DNA of 64,000 nucleotides, from contig JAOALB010000074.1 in the NCBI GenBank assembly GCA_025331125.1, positions 53,924-117,923 of the forward strand. Direction: 5' to 3'. This DNA is from Mycogone perniciosa. Lineage: Eukaryota; Ascomycota; Sordariomycetes; Hypocreales; Hypocreaceae. Within the stretch, counting starts at the first letter, position 1, and every line of letters starts with the position of its first letter. The notes under the pieces were generated by a model. That model worked only from the letters and a program-made list of their open reading frames with translations, ran no database searches and was not told where the DNA came from. The position numbers and the translations under genes were made by a program. Of this stretch, positions 46,849 to 56,700 are shown in pieces.

Positions 46849-48676
46849 CTTGGTCGTTCAATGTCAAACAAGCAGTTATGAGGTAAGGTGATTTTTTGGG
46901 TTTCTTTGTTGACGAACAAAGAAGATCTTCTATTTGAGAAAAAATCTCTAATGATCAGGAGTCGGTTGAGAGTGGCCCAGGATAGCCCTCTATCAGGAGA
47001 TTGTTAAGAGTAGCTCAGGATAGCTCTCTGTCAGGAGTTTTTTTCAGGGTCAGCTCAGGATAGCGCCCTATCAGGAGTTTTTTTTGTAAGAGTAGCTCAG
47101 GATAGCCCTCTGTGATAGAGTAAGAAATCAGGAATTGAGTTCGTATGGCTCAGGGTAGCCCTCAACGAAGTTGTGTTTGCAAAGTGAAAAAAACGAGAAC
47201 GAATCTTGATAGCTCAGGATAGCCCCTTGCAGGTATGAGTAAGAACGTATCAAGCAAGCTCGTTGTTGTTCTTCTAGCGTGATAGCCCGAAGAAAAGGTC
47301 CGATCCAAAGAGGTGGGAATCCGGTTCTTCTTATTCTTCGAGAGCCCGACAGCGAAGACTGGGGGCCAGGGGGGGCTTCGGGAGGCTCTTGGGGGGGTGG
47401 TTGATCAAGCGCCATGGTCCTCGTTCGTTCACTCCTCTGGACTCCCTCGACGCCTCCCCCCTTCCCTTTACTTCTTCGGTCCGGTATGTACAAAGTACCC
47501 AGTGCTACACGTACATCATCAGAGTACGAGTACAGCATCGTAGGCGAAACACCCGGGCATTGCGGCCAGCTTGGGCGAGACCCCCCCTTCATGAGACACT
47601 AGTGTCCGATTCTGATGTCAGCCAGTACTGTGGAAAGACAAGGAAAATTTTGTTCGGGCACGATCAGACGGGTGCAGCATGGCATAATGCAGCTTACTAC
47701 AAAGGACAAGGGGGTCGTTGGGCTAGTGTGATTTTACTTTTGGTGTTGTCGCATTTCGCCATCACATGTTGTTATGCGAGTGTCTACTCCGTATCCTGTC
47801 GTAGTAAGTGTAGGCGTGTAAGTGGTGTAATACGAGTTGGCGATTCGATCAGCCGGGGCTAAGCGTCGACCCAGAATGTGCATAAACCCTTATACACGGT
47901 ATAGCGCTAATCGCCTCAAGTCAGTGGCTTAGAAGGGCTCTGCGAAAGAAACAAGAAACATGGCTGTCCAGGCATGTCCTGCGACTCCCAGCTCAGCCAC
48001 AGACGCACAAGAATTCCAATTCAAGCAGAAAAGTCAGTTCTCGCAGACGGCAACCTGCGGCCTTGTCCAATTGGGGGGGAAGAAATGCTCGAGTGGAAGA
48101 CGGACGTTGCATACAACAAGGGGATGCACGTTGAGCCTATGGTTGCATTCCTGCGGTGAAACATCATCAGGACACGATGTACGAAGTACCGGGGACGCAT
48201 CCACAGTGCCCCGTATCTGTACGGACAAAAAAGATCCGAGCCCAGGCGAATAGCCGGGAAGAACAGGACACTGTGACCCGAGGAAGATTTCATTCCCATT
48301 GGGGCGGCGGAGGTTTATCATGTATGTCTCAGGAAGAGAGACACGCGTTGAGCAACGGATAGTAGTAGTAGTACTAGTATATATAATACGGAGCACGGAG
48401 TACTAAAAGTAAATCTGGACCCTGACTGTCTTACATACCACTACACTACTAGTCCTCGTAGCGGAATGGATATGTTCAGCTCCAAGGGTTTAATCCACCT
48501 AAACAGAGCTATTACAGGGAGCCTGAGACGACCCATGAATACGTGGAACAAGTGTTGTAATTTATCATCCATAAAAACTTGGGCAACGGCATCCAACTCA
48601 TATGCCGCGTGTGACAACATACCTAATAAGGCACCTAATCTACTCCGTAATCTACTCCGTAATACTGTGTACAGCT
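46849..48676. other. Intergenic region upstream of the dioxygenase
   Basis: This 1.8-kb interval contains the hairpin repeat group (46975-47233) within 400 bp of the dioxygenase start. It also has dispersed-motif copies (47790, 48179, 48386, 48643). Open frames up to 157 codons overlap each other and run through the repeats, so none is called. Confidence 0.55.
46975..47233. repeat. Array of imperfect hairpin repeats
   Basis: Six degenerate copies of a 24-base unit, consensus CTCAGGATAGCCCTCTATCA plus GGAG, start near 46976, 47014, 47054, 47096, 47149 and 47213. Within the unit GATAG and CTATC pair around a 4-base loop, and outer CTC/GAG can pair too, giving a small hairpin. Copies 1-3 are best preserved; later ones keep mainly the left arm. 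Spacing is irregular (about 38-65 bp), with poly-T between copies. Confidence 0.8.
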
Positions 48677-49360
48677 TCACACAACCACAACTTGCTGCAT
48701 GTACCGCTGCCAAATCCTCACAAAAGAAATCACTGCCATCAAGGCCCATGTCTCCCCCAGCTCACCGGTCGCTCCACTATTAATGAACTGGAACTTGGCA
48801 GCCCTCTTCACAGACATCGACGCCTCCGCCCACACGGCGAGCACCTCGTTCTCGTTCTTGTCCTCGTCGTCTCGTGTCGCCCGCCTCAACTTCCACCCGT
48901 GCAACCACTCATCCAGATTGTTCACCTCTTCCCCCTTTGTGCCCACCCACTCAAACTTGACAATTTGCTTCTTCTCGTCTGCTCTGCCCACGGGTACGGA
49001 AAAGGTGTACACCTGCGTTAAGCCGTTCAGGCTTGCTGGCATCTGCGCTTCGATGGCTTCTTGGCCCGGCCCAAGGGGCGGTAGTGTGATGGTGTTGCCG
49101 TAGGCCAGCTTGCCTGTGTTGCGGGCCGCTGCGAGTGGCGGAGACTCGAGGCTCGGTCCCGCGTGCATGATGAGATCCCCGAACCAGCCGCTCACTAGGT
49201 TGAATGCGTAGAGAGGCGTAGATGGGTCTTCACCGATAAGGAGCTTGAGTTTGGACCATGATGCGTCGTAATACAGCGTGAATGTGTTGGGGAAGCGAAC
49301 GCCCGCGGCAGATGATTCATGGATTTGCCTGTGGGCTTGCTTGGACTCGGAAGAGCCCAT
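48677..49360 (-). CDS. Conserved-looking protein of unknown function
   Basis: A single-exon frame of 227 codons with convincing protein-like composition. I do not recognise the family. Visible features are an Ala/Ser/Gln/His N-terminus, then FPNTFTLYYDASWSKLKLLI, PLYAFNLVSGWFGDLIMHAG, a mid-region beta-rich stretch, VKFEWVGTKGEEVNNLDEWL-HGWKLRR, EVLAVWAEASMSVKRAAKFQF and a hydrophobic C-terminus (LGETWALMAVISFVRIWQRY). Alternating hydrophobic and polar residues suggest a beta-sandwich or tubby/lipocalin-like fold, but this is only an impression. There is no signal peptide; Gly2 is followed by Ser-Ser-Glu-Ser, which could permit N-myristoylation (MGSSES). The last helix might attach to a membrane. 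The gene is in a run of four widely spaced minus-strand genes. Confidence 0.7.
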   Translation of the reverse strand: MGSSESKQAHRQIHESSAAGVRFPNTFTLYYDASWSKLKLLIGEDPSTPLYAFNLVSGWFGDLIMHAGPSLESPPLAAARNTGKLAYGNTITLPPLGPGQEAIEAQMPASLNGLTQVYTFSVPVGRADEKKQIVKFEWVGTKGEEVNNLDEWLHGWKLRRATRDDEDKNENEVLAVWAEASMSVKRAAKFQFINSGATGELGETWALMAVISFVRIWQRYMQQVVVV

Positions 49361-49959
49361 GTTGAACTGAGTAATAGTTGGTTTGATACCGCGTCTGGCT
49401 TATTCTGAAGCTGAGGCTCTGGGCATGTATGTAGGTGGTTGTGATGCCGATTGGATGAGAGCCACAACCTGTTTCGGCTTGCCTTGCGACGACGATTCTT
49501 GGCGAAGATCCTGGTTAAACCAATACTGACAGTGAATGATATTTTCAAATAGTTGAAATCTTGGTATTTTTTTTACCGGGTTTTATATAGTTTTTCATGG
49601 CCTCCAGCACGAGACGAAAGCGTGCAATCTGTTCAGCCTAACCTACCCCATATCATCATCAAGACGTCCAAATCCGGCAATACGCAGCGCTGTGAGGCGT
49701 TCAGCGCCACCTATTGCGTCACTAAGCTGTGCAACAGCCACAGCATAACCAACAGTTGTTGTCCAACAAATGATAACGGGTGACACGCTGCGACAATTGG
49801 TCTAAAAGAGGACAATTGGGCCGCTGAGAGGATTTAGCAAGGGGCTGTACGAAGTAAAAATAGTGCCATGGAAACTCTTGTAGTTGGATAGTATTTGTAT
49901 TACGGAGTACGAAGTACAGAATCCTAGATTCACCTCTCTATGCTTCGTAAAGCTGTCGC
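49361..49959. other. Intergenic region
   Basis: This 600-bp tandem interval has a TACGGAGTACGAAGTAC copy at 49901-49917, in the expected 3' region of the HAD gene. No further feature was recognised. Confidence 0.5.
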
Positions 49960-50727
49960 TCAAGCAGACTTAGCAGCGTCAGCCTCAGCCGCATCCGCCA
50001 TTGCTGCCATATTTCCGAATCGCCACGAATAGGACACCTTGCCCTTATAATCCGCCTCGCTTCCTCCCATCACACTCTCCACCTGCTGGCCTCTCTCGAT
50101 CCACGCGCTCGTGAGGCCAATCTGCTTCGCTGGCACATGGTCGTGGTGCAGGCTCTGCGCCGTGTGGATGATGTTCTCCTTCTTCACACCCAAGTCCTTC
50201 TCGCAGTGCTCAAGCAGATACCGGAAGTTGTTCAGGTCCGGCTTGTACGAGCCGATCTCCTCCGCCGTGTAGATGGCATCGAAGGGGAATCCTTGGAACT
50301 GCTTCTCCACTGTGCGCTTGAACGAGTCCTGGTCCACGTTGGACAGGATCACCAGCTTGTAGTGCTTGTGAAGTCGCTTCAGCGCCTCCAGTGTGTCTGG
50401 GAATATGGGCCAGTCGCCAACCGCGTCGCCGAACGTGGCTTTGGCTTCCTCGGAGGCGTCAATGCCGAGCTCCCTAGCTAGGTCGCCGTATGCAGTGGAC
50501 AGTACGTCACGGTACAGATCCTTGGGTCTGGCTGCCTGGACGCGGCCCTCATGCTCGATGAAGGCCTTGAGCAGGTTCAGACGATCATTCTTCCAAGGGT
50601 GGGAGTCTGGCAGTTGCGCCGCTAGGGGCAGGAGGGCATTGTAGACGCCGGTCTCCCAGTCGACAAGGGTGCCGAAGCAGTCAAAGGTAAGGCAATTGAA
50701 CGAGGTGAGTGATCGTGTAGTCGCCAT
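49960..50727 (-). CDS. HAD-superfamily haloacid dehalogenase-type hydrolase
   Basis: A single exon encodes 255 residues, the usual length of type-II 2-haloacid dehalogenases. Motif I is CLTFDCFGTLVDWE with nucleophile D16; the DxFGT form separates haloacid-dehalogenase-like members from DxDxT phosphatases. Motif II is LVILSNVD, with Asn after Ser. Motif III Lys lies in EIGSYKPDLNNFRY. The C-terminal part has IHTAQSLHHDHVPAKQIGLT and SAWIERG, where family members carry the last acidic/Asn residues. It has no signal peptide and is probably cytosolic. The family hydrolyses 2-haloalkanoates to 2-hydroxyacids, but many fungal members act on unknown substrates. An Ala/Asp-rich tail (MAAMADAAEADAAKSA) is odd and probably disordered. 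The start is the only well-placed ATG. Confidence 0.92.
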   Translation of the reverse strand: MATTRSLTSFNCLTFDCFGTLVDWETGVYNALLPLAAQLPDSHPWKNDRLNLLKAFIEHEGRVQAARPKDLYRDVLSTAYGDLARELGIDASEEAKATFGDAVGDWPIFPDTLEALKRLHKHYKLVILSNVDQDSFKRTVEKQFQGFPFDAIYTAEEIGSYKPDLNNFRYLLEHCEKDLGVKKENIIHTAQSLHHDHVPAKQIGLTSAWIERGQQVESVMGGSEADYKGKVSYSWRFGNMAAMADAAEADAAKSA

Positions 50728-52689
50728 TGTTTTATTCGTTTAATTGGTTTGTTGATTGGCTGTCCTTCTTTTCGAGAGTGGTGTGTATAGACAAGGAGTT
50801 GGGTGAGAGGTCAATCAATCTTTCATTCATCTATTACTCCGTACTCCGTACCTTATGATAAAACGAACATGGCGGGGGTCATTGCGGGGTATGTCATTCA
50901 AAGGCGCATTTCCACTTGTCAGAGGGCGTTTTGTTAGTTAAAGGGCGTTTACAACTTGTCGGAGGGCGTTTCATGTCCATGACGTCCATCTTACTGCTCT
51001 CACGTAATTTCTTATCATTGAAACAGATAACCTTAAGTAAGTACTCCGTACTAGTATACAGACACAATGGGTTCCCTAAAACAGCAACTTATTAACCCTG
51101 TAGCTTAGCTGTCGCAAGCTCATAGTCTCATACGACGAGTCTTCCAACGAGAGAAATGACGAAATTCTTGCATTCTTTTCTTGGGGTTTCCAAATGCCGA
51201 TAATAACCTGTCACTTGCGCGGTTTTTACCCCCCCTTTATAGCACAGATAACCCGACATAATGGTATCATCTAACTCTGCCAATGAAATGAGCTTGGCCT
51301 ATCAAGAATCGAACCATGTGGCGCTGCGTCTGGGCGCCTGTCTCGCTGTATGTACAGTTCAAGCCATTCCATTGTGTATGCACATTTGTACGGACTGGGC
51401 TCACCGGCCCCTCTTTACCGCAGAGGTAATCTATAGGGATCGACAAGTTACTGAATTAGTGGACCTAGGATAGGTTTTTTGCATAACCGATGAAGTTGGG
51501 TTACATCGCAGATATCGGTCTGCAGGTCGCAAATGAAGAAACTCACCAAGAAAAACACGTTGCGAAGGGCGTTGCATGTCGTCTGTACAAAGTAGTAGTA
51601 TGCAATGCAAAATACAAAGTACACGCCCCTAGAATGCTAATGCTGTGCGCCGTACGAGTACGACGGTGACGTTGGAAAGTTGGAATACGGAGGCTTGCTT
51701 GCGTCAGCTCTGGGCCTTGGCATCTGTTTCCCCGCAAGATTGCTTGAAGCTATCTCCACTAGGCAGAGGCAGTCCTTTTACAACTCCTAGACTATATTGT
51801 GAAACAACAAAAAGAAGACGATAATTATGGAAGCTGATGCACGTCATCTAGTGCAGGATCAAGTGTTTAATGTGTAAAACAGCTGAGGAGCGCAATGCCA
51901 TCCAAGGATTCACCTTGGGTGTAAGGTGAGCGGGTAAGATACTGGACATGTTTATGCTGTTTTAGATTGGAAACACAGTTAGCTGGCAATTATAAACTAG
52001 AAGAAAGTGTCTCACCAATGCTAGAGTGATAGAACCACGGATCATTGCATTCTGTATTGCATATCATCCAAGAATAGGTATCTTCTGATGGCATGAACTT
52101 CAATCTCATCGACATGAACTGGATACCTTCTATAAACTAGTATCAACAATGATGAAGATGACCATCAGTTCACTTGTAAATTGTCTTAATTGGTCTACAG
52201 AAAACCTCCGAGGGCTCAAGTGCCTCAATCTATAGTTATGTCAGTCCCCATATTATTCTGGAGCTGGAAAGATTGGGTTAGTCTTTGTGTTCGCAGGATC
52301 AACTTTTCGCCCGGCGCTCTATTCCATCGCTTTAAATGAAGCCTTCAACGTTATATAATATCTGCGTCGTCTAGACAGAGGCAACAAGACTGAGGTCCAG
52401 GGTAAGAGTACCTCCTCCCACAGCCGGTCTGACTAGAAGAATAAGAGTTCGAGAATGATGTGACTTCCTCGCAGACTGCCTTCCCATCTTACACGACGGT
52501 ATCCACAGCCAAATATGTAAATACTGACCCAATAATCAGGGCGGTATATGCAAGAATGCTATTAAACTTCCTAGATCTCCCAATGCCTTCCTGCTCTCGC
52601 AGGTGTCTATGTGTAGAGTATACCATGATGTATCCAAGCCAACGCTCCCCGTCATGAAACAAAAAGACCAAAAAAATACTAAAAATCAT
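50728..52689. other. Intergenic region
   Basis: A 2-kb interval with no supported gene. It contains dispersed-motif copies at 50835-50850 and 51043 and a short GGGCGTTT-containing direct repeat at 50900-50974 in the HAD upstream region. The rest is AT-balanced with many stops in all frames. Confidence 0.5.
50900..50974. repeat. GGGCGTTT-containing direct repeat
   Basis: Two diverged copies of a roughly 36-40-bp unit are each built of AAGGSCG, YTTGTCRG and AGGGCGTTT. The octamer GGGCGTTT is repeated exactly three times. The repeat lies about 170 bp upstream of the HAD gene start. Confidence 0.75.
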
Positions 52690-53799
52690 CTAAAAGAAAT
52701 CCATTGCTGGCCTTCCCCCGAAACCTTTGGCAACACCTCCAATGCTATCCAGGATCTCAAGCGACTCGTTCAGCTGCGTCGTCAAGTTCTTCATCTACAT
52801 CGCAAAAGTCAGCACTTGTCTAATCAACAACTCAAAGTGGATGTCCTCACCTTGGCATCATTGTCCTTATCAAACATGCCGTAATGATTCGAATCAACAT
52901 CGATCACCGCCTTGATGAAGTCCGGATAGTTGCCCCCCCAGCCCAGCAGAAGGTCATCCCGATACTTGTCTATCAGGTATCTCTCCGTTCTGCCCTCGGG
53001 GAGGGGCATGTGGCTCACGCATCGTATCAACACCGTAGGTGGCGGCGCAAGCGACTTCTCAGGCTTGTCACCCTCGTGTTTATACTGTGTCACATCGATT
53101 GGCTTCCACGTCCCTTGGACTGGCTTGTGCAGCACCTTGCCGGGCGCAACGTTGTAACGTCTACCGCCCACGCCGAAGAATGCGGTTCTGTCTCCCCAGG
53201 TCGGGGCCTCCCAGCTGGGTACAGCCCAGTTTTCAAGCATCTCGTCGCATCGATCAAAGGCCTTCTGGATGAGTTCCGGAATACCTGGTATTTCGGGGTC
53301 GTCGGTCGGTCCTTCGATCTGGGAGTAGGGAATATGGTAGGGCGTATCCATCATCACGATGCCTGCGACGTTGATTTTGGCTTCTGGGTCTTTGGCGAGC
53401 ATGCGCGCGATGGTGATGGAGAGATAGCCACCGAGGGACCAGCCTGGAGAAGACACACGGATTAGTCTCAAGAGAGCCCTATATCATGGGAAAGCCCAAG
53501 GATGGCCACAAAAGCTCGCTTTAAATACCTCCCAGCATAATTGTGCCTTTGAGGCCCGTATCGTACATGTTCTGGATGTACAACCTCGCCATCTCATCCA
53601 TTCCGCCCTCGAAGCGCCCTCCATCGAAGTAGTGCGGGTTATGAATCGCCCAAACCTCGCGATACAAGTTCCCCAGAATAAAGTATCCAAAAGTCGTGCC
53701 GCCACCGTCATGGATCAGGACCAAAGGCGCAGGCGGGTTCGCTCGCTTGTAGGACGGGGTGACCTGGATCTTGGTCGGATTTGGGCCATCGGCGTACAT
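52690..53799 (-). CDS. Stand-alone alpha/beta hydrolase resembling polyketide-synthase thioesterase domains
   Basis: Three exons, 53799-53529, 53443-52851 and 52794-52690, give 322 residues in frame. The order PLVLIHDGGGTTFGYFILGN, AIHNPHYFDGG and MDEMARLYIQNM is that of thioesterase/cyclase domains at the end of non-reducing polyketide synthases. The nucleophile is S93 in GGWSLGGYLS, formed across the first splice. A conserved Asp (MMDTPYHIPYSQ region) and the His in VDSNHYGMFDKDN near 278 complete a likely triad. There is no carrier or ketosynthase domain in the window, so this is a free-standing enzyme. Its role could be editing or release of a polyketide made elsewhere, or ordinary ester hydrolysis. 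No signal peptide is seen from the chosen ATG. Introns are 85 and 56 nt, canonical. An upstream in-frame ATG (53985) would add 62 residues without domain similarity. Confidence 0.88.
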
Positions 53800-56700
53800 G
53801 ATTTCTTCACGAGGATATCTCGTCACGTAAATACAAGCCGGGAAGATGCTAAAAGGAAGAAAAAAACAATAGTATGTTTGGACTGGGAGGTGAGGAAAAA
53901 AGAGATGACAATTTTCCGAGATCGCATCTCTAGATGCATCATTGGTGTCTCTCAATTGTTCTCTCTTCCCCCGCATTTCTGCCACACCGGACGAAAGCTA
54001 TTCCAGCCCGACATTATCTCTGTCCAGTGATGTTTGTTCGTGTTTTAAATGACAGTGATTATCTACAGGGCTGGGTAGTAGTAGTGCTCGTAGTAAGCTG
54101 ACCGGAGATCAGAGTCTGACCCATTATCTATCGGGTTATAATACTGCTACTTACATACTCACCACCAACCCAACAATATGGTACGATTGATCACCTACCT
54201 AACCTGTGTACTCCGTACTAACCTGCTATTTGGTCGACATGACAGATTCCGGGTTCCGAATTTGAGGGATTGTGGACTAAACACTTACCGTACCCCTGCA
54301 TTAAAAGCGATAGGGCTGATTGTTACAGCATGGCTCTGAAGTTGCTCGAGATGTTTTATACAGACCATAAACATCAGGGTCCTGGGTACAAGGGACATCG
54401 AATTACCCTTTTGAGAAATACAGCACGAGTAATAATGCTGGAGTGAGACAAATCACAACCCTGAAACCCGGCACAAATTTGTTCCGATCAACAAGATGGT
54501 CACAATTCATCGTGAAGCCGCTCTTTTATGCCGTTGTGGCCTGATGGGTCGGTAATTTGGACGAGTACGAGGCACTAGTACGACTCGAGTAGCATTGCTC
54601 TCCTCGCGAGATTGCGGCGCGCTGCGGTCCGGGGTATCTCCAGCCACAATGGGGCGTATCCACCGCCACGATTGACTGATCTCCAGCCTTCATGTAGAAG
54701 AGTGGAGCCCTTACACATTCACACTAAGCCTGAAATGGTAGGGTATTACTCAGACACACACCCCTGTAATCAATCTGAGTAATATCACACCCCCTTCCCC
54801 AGCCTCTAAGGCTGAGCCGCTGTTCAGTGCCGAAAAAAGATGCCGTTCTGGTGATCGAGACGCTACTGAAGACGCCTGACTTGATCAGTCTTAGGTTTGG
54901 CTCCGGTGGGACTAGCGGTCGATCTTCTCGACAATGGTGAAATATTCCATGTCTGTACTTCGTACGACAATGCGCATCGGGATTCAAGACATCAGTTTCG
55001 GATTCGTCGAGTTTGTGTCACAGTACTCCGTACTCCGTAGGTCTCACTATATCCTATCGAGAGTCAAAGGCGAGGGAGGGAGCATGAGGATCTCACGGCG
55101 CTACTTTCTAAAGCGCCGCTGGTATCGGTATCTTTCCCATGATAGTTCAAGTAAGTCGAGTGGGTTCCTGTAGTTTTCAGTTGGCTCAAGATATTAGTAC
55201 TAGTACTACTCTGTACTTGCGCCGTATTGGCCAAGAACACTTCATCCACTTTGTCCGCAAAGCCGTGACTGGTGAGCTTTGCATGACTATTACAAGGCCA
55301 CCCCGATTCTGCGGTTAATCGACAAGTATTATCAATAGGGAAACCTGTTGATAGAGAATATTTTATGGGAGGGAAGATACAACTGCTGGTGGTGAAGTCA
55401 TATCTTGGAAGATACGGAGTACACTGGCATTAATGTGTCCACCAACAACATCGACCCCGTGTGGCTTCCAAGCGACTCCTTTTTGTTAGAAAATGACATA
55501 AAAAGAAAAAGAAAACATGAAGCGTCAAACTTACAGCTAGACCAAAAAGATTGCAGGGTAACTTACGCCACTGTGTTGAATAAATCTTATTCGAAGCCTG
55601 TGATTCACCAGTTCCATGGAGATGGCGCTCGTACATGAACATCAGTGACCATCGCGCTGCATGTCGATCGGGAGCTTACGTAGAGCCTTTGTGATAGTCG
55701 TCATTCAGTCGGCCGAAAGCAACGCTGCTGCGCCTCGGTCCCGTGCTCATTGGACGTCGATGATGGCTATGAGTACTCCGTAGATGAACACGTATTAGAT
55801 GAGTGAATGAGGCTCGGCAGTTGGCAGTCATCCAAATTCTCTCGGCGAACCACCTTGACGAAGCTCTAGTAAAAGCAGATAAAATACCTCGAGAAGCCTT
55901 CTTTTATGAGTCCTAAGCGTAGCTTCGTCGTGCGACTTGAGACTGTTCATCCCTTCCCACTCATTGGCCGTCCGATGCACACCCGATATCTATCAGGAAG
56001 TCGGGTTTCTCTGACCATGGTCGCTCATTTAGGCATTCTCCGGGCATCAACCATCTGCGTTTGTACTAATAACAATCACAGAGCGTCATACCAAGGAGCC
56101 AAGTGAGTGCAATATGGGGAGAGGCCTCCGTTCGACCTTCTCTTTCTTGTTGCTGCTCTGCAACTCTGCGTTGCAACCCGAACTGCCAACCCTTCGCTGG
56201 GATTGGTCCCCTCAACTTTCAAGACGGGCTGTGCGAGGGAATCTCATATTATATGTATAGGAGAAGGACCTGCTCGTGGAAATCTTGGTCCATATGCCGG
56301 GAAACGCCTGGGAGATTCCAGTGAACCATTCACCATGACGAACGACGTCGAACCATATTAGGACCTCCTCGAGCACCCGTTTTGATCAATCAGCATCCTC
56401 AAAAATACACGATGTTATGGTTAGACATGTACCTATGATATGAACCGAGGGAAACGTCAGCTTTTACGGAATATTTGATAAGGACACAACGACACGAACC
56501 GATGAACCGGGCACTTGCCGACGATGTCGACCGACGGTAACTTCGAGGTACATACTCGAATTCCAAGGAAAGATATATCGACTGTTTAAACAAGCATCAC
56601 TCGCACCAGAACACGATACACCTTTCGATAGTCACCTTTGTTACATCAACCACTCTTCCCCCTGAAGTGTTGCTACGACCTGAACCGCACCTCTCGCCAG

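Noticed and set aside
46975..47233. Repeat group resembling a CRISPR array
   Set aside because: The units are degenerate, the spacing is irregular, spacers are poly-T or repeat-derived, and the genome is fungal.
51295..51340. GGTTCGATTC stretch on the minus strand suggesting a tRNA
   Set aside because: There is no matching T-stem, D-arm or acceptor stem around it.
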